A stretch of 19,625 bases of DNA, from assembly GCA_937873535.1 (NCBI GenBank), contig CALMYA010000056.1:1-19625 (forward strand), given 5' to 3'. The translations under genes were made by a program, and so were the position numbers. Below the pieces are notes generated by a model. The model saw only the letters and a program-made list of their open reading frames with translations. It was not told the origin of the DNA and did not search any database. The stretch comes from an uncultured bacterium (lineage in GTDB: Bacteria; Patescibacteriota; Minisyncoccia; Phycocordibacterales; CAIZLB01). Positions 13,347 to 19,625 of the stretch are shown here, piece by piece (positions within the stretch are counted from its first letter, which is position 1; every line of letters starts with the position of its first letter).

Positions 13347-13766
13347 ATGAAACTCAAGCACGCAGCCATACTAATAAAAGACTCAATGTACTGCAAGGCG
13401 GTATTGGCCGCACTTACTGTTGGTATTATTCCAAGCGGGGCATATGCTGCAGAACCAGGCAGGCTCGTTCCTACATGCGGTACTGGTAGTAACGCTGCGT
13501 GCGGTTATAATGACCTTATACAGCTCGGAAAGAATTTTCTTACATGGGCTATATATTTTGTTGCCCTTGCCTCAGTTGCTTCAATTGCTTACGCGGGCTG
13601 GCTCTATGTTTCTTCTGCGGGTGACGAAGGTAAAATAAAGAAGGCGCACGCCGTATTTGGCAAGGTAATATGGGGGATAATTATTACCCTTGCGGCCTTC
13701 CTTATAGTAAAATCAATATTAGGTTGGCTTGGTGTTGATGCCGAAAAGTGGACCCTGCTCAATTAA
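13347..13766 (+). CDS. VirB2/TrbC-like pilin-type membrane protein 1
   Basis: The 139-residue protein has a signal peptide with probable cleavage after AYA (about 34), two cysteines at 44 and 52 that could form a disulfide, and helices at about 64-88 and 104-126. They are joined by the short charged loop SSAGDEGKIKKA. A loop of this kind between two helices is typical of VirB2/TrbC pilins of type IV secretion and of related small proteins common in Parcubacteria. It is the first of six tandem paralogues and, with the next gene, forms the GDEGxIKKA subgroup. There is no Shine-Dalgarno; it is 19 bases after the solute-binding-like gene. Confidence 0.75.
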   Translation: MKLKHAAILIKDSMYCKAVLAALTVGIIPSGAYAAEPGRLVPTCGTGSNAACGYNDLIQLGKNFLTWAIYFVALASVASIAYAGWLYVSSAGDEGKIKKAHAVFGKVIWGIIITLAAFLIVKSILGWLGVDAEKWTLLN

Positions 13767-13790
13767 TTCTGTTACACCTTTAATTCCCTT

Positions 13791-14291
13791 ATGAAAAACT
13801 TCTCAGAAAAACTTAAATTTATCTCCATGCACTTGTTGGTGCTATTGTTTATTGCGGCGCCATCATTTGCGGTAGCTGCGTTTGACCCAGTAATAACTGG
13901 CGGAACAACTGGGCAGCAATCTTTGACAACCGGTATAGGCGGCAGTAATAGTATGTCTGTAGGTAATACTAGCGGTATCAGTATTTATGGTTCAGGCTCT
14001 AGCGCAGGCAGTTCAGGAAAATTCGATAACCCTCTTGGCAGCAACACCTCGCTCGCCGGGCTACTCGAAAAAATACTTAATGTCGTCATTCAAATTGGCG
14101 CTGTTGTGGTTGTGTTCTTTTATATATATGCGGGCTTCAAATACGTTGTTGCTAGGGGAGACGAGGGTGAAATTAAAAAGGCAACACAAACGCTTACATG
14201 GACGACCGTTGGAGCTATGGTTATCCTCGGTGCCCAGGTTATATCGACAGCCATACAAGGAACGGTCAGTCAGATTAGTTCAGGAAAATAG
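13791..14291 (+). CDS. VirB2/TrbC-like pilin-type membrane protein 2
   Basis: The 166-residue protein has a signal peptide (cleavage near AVA, about 29) and a Gly/Ser/Thr-rich linker at about 36-90, which is unique in this set and probably extends outside the membrane. Two helices follow at about 97-117 and 136-155, joined by ARGDEGEIKKA. It is the same subgroup as the preceding gene. The long low-complexity linker could space a surface part from the membrane. Confidence 0.72.
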   Translation: MKNFSEKLKFISMHLLVLLFIAAPSFAVAAFDPVITGGTTGQQSLTTGIGGSNSMSVGNTSGISIYGSGSSAGSSGKFDNPLGSNTSLAGLLEKILNVVIQIGAVVVVFFYIYAGFKYVVARGDEGEIKKATQTLTWTTVGAMVILGAQVISTAIQGTVSQISSGK

Positions 14292-14316
14292 CCCGAAATA
14301 GAAATACATACACATT

Positions 14317-14652
14317 ATGAAAAAACACATTTCAATTATTACAGCGGGTGCCATACTATCAATGCCTATGTTTGCGTTTGCTGCTGCGCAGAATTTCGGC
14401 GAATTGGTAAAAATTGCAATAAGCATGGTTAAGTCGCTTATACCTCTGGTTATTGCTTTATCTCTTCTTTACTTTTCTTGGGGCTTATTTCAACTTGTTA
14501 AAACGAACAATGAAAATGCCAGAGAAGATGCCATTAAGATGATGACATTCGGAATTTTGGCGCTGTTTGTTATGGTGTCGGTTTGGGGGCTTGTTAATAT
14601 TCTTACTACTACTGTCTTCGCTGGTGGCTTGGCAACACCTCTATTGAAATAA
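14317..14652 (+). CDS. VirB2/TrbC-like pilin-type membrane protein 3
   Basis: The 111-residue protein has a signal peptide (AFA near 22), a helix at about 40-60 ending YFSWGLFQLV, a charged loop KTNNENARED, and a second helix with VMVSVWGLVNIL (85-96). That last motif is nearly identical in the next two paralogues, marking a second subgroup. It is 25 bases after paralogue 2, with no Shine-Dalgarno. Confidence 0.72.
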   Translation: MKKHISIITAGAILSMPMFAFAAAQNFGELVKIAISMVKSLIPLVIALSLLYFSWGLFQLVKTNNENAREDAIKMMTFGILALFVMVSVWGLVNILTTTVFAGGLATPLLK

Positions 14653-14672
14653 AATACACTTACTTTTATACT
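14644..14672 (+). promoter_or_regulatory. Leaderless-type promoter of pilin-like gene 4
   Basis: TTGAAA (14644-14649), a 17-base spacer and TATACT (14667-14672) end six bases before the ATG at 14679. The -35 overlaps the stop region of the preceding gene. This allows separate expression of this paralogue within the array. Confidence 0.5.
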
Positions 14673-14678
14673 ATACAT

Positions 14679-15101
14679 ATGAATAAAATCAAAAAAATTA
14701 CTAAAGCGCTTGTAGGAATCGGAACAATGGCCCTTATTCTTATAATGCCTTTGGTGGTGAATGCTGCCACATCGAGTATGGGCGGGCAAGTAAGCAACAC
14801 TACAACTACAACAAAAACCGGCTTTGAGGGCGCAGTTCTTGTTATAAAGAACGCCATAAATGTAGTTTTGCCTATTATCATTTCGCTTGGCGTGCTGTAT
14901 TTTGTGTGGGGTGTCTTTCAGTATGTGCGCACCGACGATTCATCGAAGCAAGCTGAAGCTCGTTCATATATTATTTGGAGCATCATCTTTATAACCGTAA
15001 TGGTCTCAGTTTGGGGTTTGGTTAATATCATTACTACAACTTTCAACCTAGACAGCAAAACGGTTCCTCCTCCTCCGCCAATACCCGAATACTCAAGCTA
15101 A
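14679..15101 (+). CDS. VirB2/TrbC-like pilin-type membrane protein 4
   Basis: The 140-residue protein has a signal peptide (cleavage near NAA, about 29), a Thr-rich stretch at 40-47, and two helices at about 58-83 and 97-120 joined by RTDDSSKQAEAR. The second helix carries VMVSVWGLVNII. The C-terminus is proline-rich (VPPPPPIPEYSS), a possible flexible tail or interaction site. It has its own apparent leaderless promoter. Confidence 0.72.
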   Translation: MNKIKKITKALVGIGTMALILIMPLVVNAATSSMGGQVSNTTTTTKTGFEGAVLVIKNAINVVLPIIISLGVLYFVWGVFQYVRTDDSSKQAEARSYIIWSIIFITVMVSVWGLVNIITTTFNLDSKTVPPPPPIPEYSS

Positions 15102-15237
15102 ACTTTAATCCACAGCAAACCTTTACACCCGCTGTAAGTATTCGTATTTGCGGGGTATACTATATAAGACTTTGGCCGCGTACCGTATACGGGTAAAGGT
15201 CTCTTACTAAATATAATTAATCATTTATAGATAAAAG
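15102..15237 (+). promoter_or_regulatory. Regulatory region of pilin-like gene 5
   Basis: This is the only long gap inside the array (136 bases). It has candidate -10 boxes TATACT (15156-15161) and TATAAT (15212-15217, 20 bases before the ATG), neither with a clear -35. A perfect palindrome CCGTATACGG (15183-15192) lies inside a larger imperfect inverted repeat (GACTTT...AAAGGTC, about 15168-15202). This suggests separate, perhaps regulated, transcription of the next gene. Confidence 0.45.
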
Positions 15238-15612
15238 ATGAAAAAGACATTCCTTAAGCTCGGGTCACTCGGCCTTGTCGCACTTCCGGCTCTTGCAGCC
15301 GCGCAGAGCATCGGAGGCGTTCTCGGCCTTCTTTCACAGGCTAGCGACCTCATCAACCGTCTCATTCCTTTTGTTATCGCACTTGCGGTACTCGTGTTCC
15401 TTTGGGGTATTTTCAAGCTCATCACAGCAGGTGGCGACCAAGAAAAGAGAAAAGAAGCTACAGGTTATATTATCTGGGGCGTAATTGGTCTCTTCGTGAT
15501 GGTGTCAGTTTGGGGTTTGGTAAACATTCTCGTAACAAGCGTTAACCTCAACAACACTGCTCCTAACGCGCCAGGTTTGCCTAACCCAGGAGGTTATTTC
15601 ACAACTACTTAA
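15238..15612 (+). CDS. VirB2/TrbC-like pilin-type membrane protein 5, possible major subunit
   Basis: The 124-residue protein has a signal peptide (AAA near 22) and helices at about 41-61 and 76-98. They are joined by TAGGDQEKRKEATG, and VMVSVWGLVNIL lies in the second. The C-terminal tail is rich in Asn, Pro and Gly. Its codons are notably biased to C-ending forms (CTC, GTC, ATC, AAC) compared with its paralogues, a common mark of high expression. It has its own promoter region. I infer that this may be the abundant subunit of whatever structure the array builds. Confidence 0.74.
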   Translation: MKKTFLKLGSLGLVALPALAAAQSIGGVLGLLSQASDLINRLIPFVIALAVLVFLWGIFKLITAGGDQEKRKEATGYIIWGVIGLFVMVSVWGLVNILVTSVNLNNTAPNAPGLPNPGGYFTTT

Positions 15613-15631
15613 TATATTCTAGTTATTCTCG

Positions 15632-15937
15632 ATGGATTCTGCCTTAACACTGATTCACTCAATCAACCAATACATAATCAATCCGATTATTGTATTGATG
15701 TTTGCTGTAGCCATACTTGTCTTTTTGTACGGAATGTTTGAATACTTCATACATGGGGCGAGTTCTACAGAACGTGAGACAGGCAGCAGGCACATTATCG
15801 CGGGTGTCGTCGGAATATTCATTATGGTGTCGGTGTTCGGTATCATAAATATTGTCATCAATACCATTGGTGCAAACACAAGTTCCTCATCAAATATTCA
15901 GAGTTCTTCCGATGCCATTAAAGCGATAACGAAGTAA
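15632..15937 (+). CDS. VirB2/TrbC-like pilin-type membrane protein 6, without signal peptide
   Basis: The 101-residue protein lacks the signal peptide of its paralogues and starts directly with a short amphipathic segment. Helices are at about 18-40 and 54-78, joined by HGASSTERETGSR. The second helix carries a variant of the shared motif (IMVSVFGIINIV). The tail is Ser-rich. It lies 19 bases after paralogue 5 and ends the unit before the terminator at 15970. The missing signal suggests a different topology or a minor role. Confidence 0.7.
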   Translation: MDSALTLIHSINQYIINPIIVLMFAVAILVFLYGMFEYFIHGASSTERETGSRHIIAGVVGIFIMVSVFGIINIVINTIGANTSSSSNIQSSSDAIKAITK

Positions 15938-15969
15938 TTCGCGAAAAATGCACGCGGAGAATAGAAATG

Positions 15970-15999
15970 AAACGCCCCGAAAGGGGTGTTTTGTTTTGT
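15970..15999 (+). terminator. Intrinsic terminator of the pilin-like array
   Basis: AACGCCCC (15971-15978), a GAAA tetraloop and GGGGTGTT (15983-15990) form the stem, followed by TTGTTTTG. Confidence 0.85.
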
Positions 16000-16004
16000 A
16001 AAAT

Positions 16005-16039
16005 ATTTTTGAAATGCTCGCCACCAGCGTTTCAAAAAT
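16005..16039. terminator. Second hairpin between convergent units
   Basis: ATTTTTGAAATGCT and AGCGTTTCAAAAAT pair over 14 positions (one G-U) around the loop CGCCACC. It may act as a backup terminator for either strand. Confidence 0.5.
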
Positions 16040-16045
16040 TGGAAT

Positions 16046-16115
16046 ATAAAACGGGCACCCTACCTGCACAAACATAGAAGCGTATTGCTCTATTTTGTGC
16101 AGGCGGAGTGCCCGT
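16046..16115 (-). terminator. Intrinsic terminator of the 16141-18192 operon
   Basis: ACGGGCAC (16051-16058) pairs with GTGCCCGT (16108-16115), and inside it CCTGCACAAA (16063-16072) pairs with the TTTGTGCAGG ending at 16103. On the minus strand TTTTATATT follows. Confidence 0.75.
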
Positions 16116-16140
16116 TGTTGGTTGTTGTTCACGTCGTAAG

Positions 16141-16815
16141 TCACTTTCGTGGCGGCTTGATCGTGATGTGTACTGTTGCTGTCCCCGGGTAGTTACTCGG
16201 AGCGTCTGGGGGAACCTTGTAGCTCCATTTAACTCCCTTAAGCTCCTGTTTCCATTCTGTCTTGAATAGACCCGCGAGTCTCCACAGCTTTCCAGCCGAG
16301 TACTCGTAGACCGAACCGTCAATGAGCATTTGCAGGGAAGACCCTGCATAGTCGCATTTTACGTCATATCGGTCATCCGGTACATCCGGAATAGCCGTCC
16401 ATCCATCTTTGTTGACTTGGATGGTCATGGTCATCGGACCCGATAGCTTCATTACCGGCACCTGTGTTACCGTAGCCGGCAAAGGAGTCGTATAAAGATC
16501 CCCTGCATGGTCGAGCCAGTTTGCTGTTTTTTTTGCTTGGAGCGCAGCCCTTTGTGGCAGCGCCTGCAGCTTTTCCAGTAATGACGGCCCTTGCGCCGCC
16601 ACAGTTGCATTGTTTGAACCGCTAGTCTTGCCCGTCGGCTTTCCGAAGATGACCACCAGGATGATGAGCATCAACGCAAAGTATAAAGGAGACTTCAAGA
16701 TCGTAAGAATGCAACCGCTATTTTTGGCTGCAGTGGGAGTGGTGCTTGCGCTGCCACTCGCCCCTTTACTGCTGGAAGAAGTTCCTCCAGCAGGTTTTGA
16801 TCTTTTTTTAGCCAT
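16141..16815 (-). CDS. Single-pass membrane protein, unknown function
   Basis: The 224-residue product has a Ser/Lys/Ala-rich N-terminus, a helix at about 43-58 (YFALMLIILVVIFG), then a domain of about 165 residues. The domain's second half looks beta-rich with several Trp and Tyr (DRYDVKCDYAGSSLQMLIDG, near 148-167). It lies nine bases downstream of the SPFH-like gene and is probably translated from the same mRNA, so the two may act together at the membrane. No family is recognised. Composition resembles the other orphan genes rather than gyrA. Confidence 0.65.
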   Translation of the reverse strand: MAKKRSKPAGGTSSSSKGASGSASTTPTAAKNSGCILTILKSPLYFALMLIILVVIFGKPTGKTSGSNNATVAAQGPSLLEKLQALPQRAALQAKKTANWLDHAGDLYTTPLPATVTQVPVMKLSGPMTMTIQVNKDGWTAIPDVPDDRYDVKCDYAGSSLQMLIDGSVYEYSAGKLWRLAGLFKTEWKQELKGVKWSYKVPPDAPSNYPGTATVHITIKPPRK

Positions 16816-16824
16816 GTGTTCTCG

Positions 16825-18192
16825 TTATGATGTTACCTTTCCACTCGTGAGGCGTTCGAGGAGTTCCTCGAGCGCTGTTCCGAACTGTTTTTGCAGCCCG
16901 TTATTTGCCTTAACGATGACCAGTGCTTCTTTGGCTATAGCAGCTTTCCTTGCTTCAGCATCCTTGTCTGATGCAAAGCCGATGTCGTCTAGCATTTGAA
17001 TGGTCGTCTTCAGGGTTTCTTGCACGGTTTGCAGATTGTCTCTTTCTCTGTCTTTTTGTACGCTCTCCCTTGCTGCTTTGGATAGATCTTGAATTGTGTC
17101 TGGGTTGGTTGCCCGAACTTCAGACACCGTCACGACCTTTATTTCTACACCGATAGCGGCGCATTCCACATTGACAGCTTCTCTTGGAGGGTTGCTGTTG
17201 CGTACATGGTCGTTGATGCTGTCTTGGATCTTAGCCTTGTTGATGTCTCGGTAACTGGTAGCTCCGCAGACGTTCCTGATTTCAGGAAAAAGATGAAGAG
17301 AAACGAACAGCTTTTCAGCCTTCTTTTTCAAGTCATCGTTCCACAGAATCTCAGCTTCTCCTTCGGGCAGTTCGTCAATGATTTGATTAATCAAGGCAAC
17401 TATGTCAATGATGCGCCAGTCCATGCTGGCTTTTATTATTCCTGCTTCCCATTTTGAAGGATCTGGGTCTGTTGTGCCTGGCCTGAACCCTCCGGCCAGT
17501 TCGATTATGGCACCATCTTTGTCGGTGCCGTCATCGCTGTTGCCGTATAGTTTGCTCACTTGCTTTTTGTTCGGGTCAGGTATGTTGTTGACGTAATGAG
17601 ATCCAAGAGCGCCTTTCAGAGGCTTTCCGATCCAAAACGACATTTGACCTGAACTAGACTCAAACACTTCTCGTGCTTTTCCAAACAAGAGGTGCGCCCG
17701 ATTTGTACTCGGAGCGCTTGGCTCGATGCGGCAGAAGAACCACATTGAATGGAGCGACATCGCTATTGGAATGAGGTTTATATACCAAGGAAGCATGACT
17801 AACCAAGAAGAAGCGTATGTCTCAATCATTGCGAAGATGATGTGGTACACGAGCTCCCAAAAGGTGACGATAATGGCTAATGTGAACAGCGATGTGCCGA
17901 GATGAATCGGAAATGCTTTTGTTTTTGAAGCCGGCACAAAGTACCGGTAAGCCTTCCATGCCAGCGTGGCGATAAAGATGGCGAGGAGTACCCCCCAGTT
18001 GCCGGCAATGAAATACCAGATGACCAGGAGGTACTCCCACGCATTGATGAGATGTTCTTTCATAACGTTGTATTGGGGTATGTCAAAGATCTCCTGCTCA
18101 CCCCGTCGGAGAGCAGATTCTCTTCGACGGTGTTTGTGACCTTTTTGTTTGGGTGGTCGAACCCGTTGTTTTTTGATTGTCGTTTGAGCCAT
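16825..18192 (-). CDS. SPFH/band-7-like membrane protein
   Basis: The 455-residue protein has a very basic N-terminus (residues 7-30) and three predicted helices at about 54-78, 98-123 and 130-153. A region at 225-372 resembles SPFH (stomatin/prohibitin/flotillin) domains: IIKASMDWRIID, then RDINKAKIQDSINDHV, and the typical AIGVEIKVVTVSEVRATNPD (347-366). A charged region of about 80 residues follows that is probably coiled coil, as in SPFH proteins that form membrane rings. Multi-helix N-termini are not typical, since most family members have one anchor. It is first in a two-gene operon behind a consensus promoter with a leader of about 87 bases. The role is inferred as membrane scaffold only. 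Codon use differs from the housekeeping genes. Confidence 0.65.
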   Translation of the reverse strand: MAQTTIKKQRVRPPKQKGHKHRRRESALRRGEQEIFDIPQYNVMKEHLINAWEYLLVIWYFIAGNWGVLLAIFIATLAWKAYRYFVPASKTKAFPIHLGTSLFTLAIIVTFWELVYHIIFAMIETYASSWLVMLPWYINLIPIAMSLHSMWFFCRIEPSAPSTNRAHLLFGKAREVFESSSGQMSFWIGKPLKGALGSHYVNNIPDPNKKQVSKLYGNSDDGTDKDGAIIELAGGFRPGTTDPDPSKWEAGIIKASMDWRIIDIVALINQIIDELPEGEAEILWNDDLKKKAEKLFVSLHLFPEIRNVCGATSYRDINKAKIQDSINDHVRNSNPPREAVNVECAAIGVEIKVVTVSEVRATNPDTIQDLSKAARESVQKDRERDNLQTVQETLKTTIQMLDDIGFASDKDAEARKAAIAKEALVIVKANNGLQKQFGTALEELLERLTSGKVTS

Positions 18193-18285
18193 TCGTGGGC
18201 AGCGCGAGTTTGAATCGCTTTGCTTTGGAATAGGACCGGTTCGAACGGTCGTTTCTGCATGACGGAGGGCAGGGAACTGTGGAGT

Positions 18286-18315
18286 ATTATATCACACAAC
18301 ATACCTAAATGTCAA
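18286..18315 (-). promoter_or_regulatory. Consensus sigma70-type promoter of the SPFH-like operon
   Basis: On the minus strand TTGACA (18310-18315) and TATAAT (18286-18291), both perfect consensus hexamers, are 18 bases apart. This is the best promoter in the window. The leader runs about 87 bases to the ATG at 18192. Confidence 0.75.
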
Positions 18316-18382
18316 TAGCTCTCGCGCCAAAAATATCCCTAATATAAAGGCTATTTTCTTTGGTCTTATTTGCTTGGTTATC

Positions 18383-19063
18383 TTAAATGGTGGGCGAGAG
18401 AGGACTTGAACCTCCATGCCTTGCGGCACTGCTTCCTAAGAGCAGCGTGTCTACCGTTTCACCACTCGCCCTCATACATGTCAAGTATTTTATTTTCAGG
18501 TAAAACTTAACATTACTATAGTACACGAAATTTATAATTTTGGTAGAATCCTTTTTGCCATAACTTAAGGTGAAGCATCTGCCATCCTTTGTTATGTAGC
18601 CTCCCAATATGTTTGAGTGTGTCAAGATTTCGTTTTTTAGCCACTCTAGAAAGTTTCTACTTGCTGATGCAAAGCGCATTTTTACTTGAGGCTGCTTGCT
18701 CACTTTGTTTGCAAAGATGGATATTGAGCCGTCGCCGTCAAAAAGGCCTCTCAAAAAATCTCTGAAAAATACGTGGGGAACTTTTACTAATTGTATTGTT
18801 TTTGATTTACATGGCGTAAGACCTATTGTCATTAGAAACCTATATAGTTTCGCATCGCTAAATTGTAAAAGAAAATACTTTTTATCTGAGCAATGCCCAC
18901 TGGCCTTCATTACGACTTTAGCAGTAGGCTTTAATCTTGATCTACAATTTTCAAATATTTCGATGTCTTTTGAGACGATAGAAATATGCCTACCGTCTGG
19001 TGATAGGTTCCCGTCAGAAGCTATGATTCCTATACAATATGCAAAATTTTCATCCCAAAACAT
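18383..19063 (-). CDS. LAGLIDADG homing endonuclease reading into tRNA-Leu
   Basis: The 226-residue frame has two LAGLIDADG motifs: YCIGIIASDGNL (9-20), and FLRGLFDGDGS (103-113) with its acidic pair. It is thus a single-chain, two-motif enzyme of the kind that cuts a specific DNA site and spreads its gene. Residues 1-195 look like the enzyme. From about residue 198 the frame is the tRNA-Leu(UAG) sequence itself, so the gene has no stop codon of its own before the tRNA. TTGGCG-16-TATAAT ends seven bases before the ATG, so the gene has its own leaderless promoter. It is freestanding: neither flanking tRNA is interrupted. The natural target may be a tRNA or rRNA locus, which is unproven. Confidence 0.85.
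   Translation of the reverse strand: MFWDENFAYCIGIIASDGNLSPDGRHISIVSKDIEIFENCRSRLKPTAKVVMKASGHCSDKKYFLLQFSDAKLYRFLMTIGLTPCKSKTIQLVKVPHVFFRDFLRGLFDGDGSISIFANKVSKQPQVKMRFASASRNFLEWLKNEILTHSNILGGYITKDGRCFTLSYGKKDSTKIINFVYYSNVKFYLKIKYLTCMRASGETVDTLLLGSSAARHGGSSPLSPTI
18388..18471 (-). tRNA. tRNA-Leu (UAG)
   Basis: Minus strand. The acceptor stem is GGGCGAG/CTCGCCC. The anticodon stem CTGCT/AGCAG carries loop CTTAGGA, giving anticodon UAG. A long variable arm (TGCCGCAAGGCA), the T arm GGAGG TTCAAGT CCTCT, discriminator A and encoded CCA (18388-18390) complete it. The 3' part of the homing endonuclease frame runs through this gene. Confidence 0.93.
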
Positions 19064-19070
19064 TGGAATA

Positions 19071-19098
19071 ATTATATGATTTTGCCGCCGTTCGCCAA
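19071..19098 (-). promoter_or_regulatory. Leaderless-type promoter of the homing endonuclease
   Basis: On the minus strand TTGGCG (19093-19098), a 16-base spacer and TATAAT (19071-19076) end seven bases before the ATG at 19063. Confidence 0.55.
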
Positions 19099-19166
19099 GA
19101 TTAAAAAGGTCGTATTTTTATGCTGTAACAGTAATAAAAAAGAGCCGAAAAAATGCTTAAAAAATG

Positions 19167-19239
19167 TCCGCCCGGTAGGATTCGAACCTACGACCGTATC
19201 CTTAAGAGGGATCTGCTCTACCAACTGAGCTACGGGCGG
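19167..19239 (-). tRNA. tRNA-Lys (CUU)
   Basis: Minus strand. The acceptor is CCGCCCG/CGGGCGG, an unusual C1-G72 end pair for Lys. The D arm is GCTCAGTTGGTAGAGC, the anticodon loop CTCTTAA gives CUU, and the T arm is GTAGG TTCGAAT CCTAC. Discriminator A is present with no encoded CCA. Confidence 0.9.
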
Positions 19240-19322
19240 AAATATTGTTGTATAGTACTATATTTTTCGGATTCGGCAAAACAACAAAAGACGGTTAAAA
19301 ACTTTACGAATTATTTTATTTG

Positions 19323-19408
19323 TGCCCGGGGTGGGACTTGAACCCACACGGCTTTTTAAGCCAAGAGATTTTAAGTCTCTCGTGTATAACCAATTTCACC
19401 ACCCGGGC
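19323..19408 (-). tRNA. tRNA-Leu (UAA)
   Basis: Minus strand. The acceptor is GCCCGGG/CCCGGGC. The anticodon stem AGAGA/TCTCT carries loop CTTAAAA, giving UAA. The variable arm (TGGCTTAAAAAGCCG) is long, and the T arm is GTGGG TTCAAGT CCCAC. Discriminator A is present with no encoded CCA. Confidence 0.93.
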
Positions 19409-19443
19409 ATATGTTTATTCTATCATTTCAAAACTACATTCAA

Positions 19444-19520
19444 TGGAGGCGTAGGCCGGGATCGAACCGGCGCATAACAGTTTTGCAGACTGTCGCGTTA
19501 ACCAGCTTCGCCACTACGCC
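19444..19520 (-). tRNA. tRNA-Cys (GCA)
   Basis: Minus strand. The acceptor is GGCGTAG/CTACGCC, the anticodon loop CTGCAAA gives GCA, and the T arm is GCCGG TTCGATC CCGGC. Discriminator U, the Cys identity base, is followed by an encoded CCA (19444-19446). Confidence 0.93.
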
Positions 19521-19554
19521 ATTATTCCTCTGTTATTCTACGTGCTAAAAATAC

Positions 19555-19625
19555 CTAGTCAACTTCCTCAGTATCGGTGTGTTGCTTGATTCTATTGTCT
19601 GTTTCAATCATAGCTTTTTCGATCA
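19555..19625 (-). CDS. C-terminal end of a CDS cut by the window edge
   Basis: An open minus-strand frame from the edge encodes 22 residues (IEKAMIETDNRIKQHTDTEE followed by VD) and stops at TAG (19555-19557). The charged, helix-like composition and a stop just before the tRNA cluster look like a real protein tail. It is too short to identify. Confidence 0.4.
   Translation of the reverse strand, partial: IEKAMIETDNRIKQHTDTEEVD

Noticed and set aside
15970..16115. CRISPR-like array from three nearby hairpins
   Set aside because: The three hairpins have unrelated sequences and no repeated unit. They are terminators of convergent genes.
18060..18302. Minus-strand 80-codon frame just after the consensus promoter, overlapping the SPFH-like gene
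   Set aside because: Its first start lies upstream of the predicted transcription start, and it overlaps the real N-terminus in another frame. A shorter 66-codon version from an inner ATG cannot be excluded but has no other support.

Overview
The window looks like chromosome from a candidate-phyla-radiation bacterium, most likely Parcubacteria. Five things point that way. No gene has a Shine-Dalgarno sequence, and several start codons sit 6-7 bases after a -10 box, as in leaderless mRNAs. There is a four-S1-domain RpsA. A tandem set of small two-helix VirB2/TrbC-like proteins is present. A freestanding LAGLIDADG homing endonuclease lies among tRNA genes. Finally, two enzyme-family proteins (a HisRS and a metallo-beta-lactamase fold) have lost catalytic residues. 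The lineage is an inference from gene content; no rRNA gene is present to confirm it.

Layout: 1-1925 is a minus-strand pair, signal peptidase I then a degenerate HisRS-like protein, divergent from pth (1976-2584, +). 2639-4234 holds two orphan genes of unknown function with strong sigma70-type promoters facing away from each other. 4274-5728 is rpsA on the minus strand, flanked by a 31-bp perfect inverted-repeat terminator and a 33-bp perfect inverted repeat that carries its promoter. 5775-6581 contains a third orphan gene, a tRNA-like gene with an abnormal anticodon arm, and a predicted short RNA whose first 17 bases are perfectly complementary to that arm. 6582-11998 is a plus-strand run: degenerate MBL-fold protein, small membrane protein, gyrA, FkbM methyltransferase, class I methyltransferase. 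12023-15937 has a membrane-anchored solute-binding-protein homologue followed by six tandem pilin-like membrane proteins, the fifth with its own promoter region and biased codon use. 15970-16115 is a cluster of hairpins between convergent units. 16141-18192 is a two-gene minus-strand operon (single-pass membrane protein and SPFH/band-7-like protein) behind a consensus promoter. 18388-19520 is a minus-strand tRNA cluster (Cys, Leu-UAA, Lys-CUU, Leu-UAG) with the homing endonuclease gene inserted before, and reading into, tRNA-Leu(UAG). The last 71 bases carry the end of another minus-strand CDS.

How parts may work together: the small membrane proteins mostly carry signal peptides, which LepB would be expected to cleave, and together with the solute-binding-like protein they suggest a cell-surface or secretion structure. 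The most unusual signal is at 6299-6540, where a promoter, a 17-base antisense segment and an intrinsic terminator form a compact transcription unit matching the centre of the neighbouring tRNA-like gene. The second is the inverted repeat at 5607-5728, whose loop belongs to a repeat family also seen at the window's left edge.
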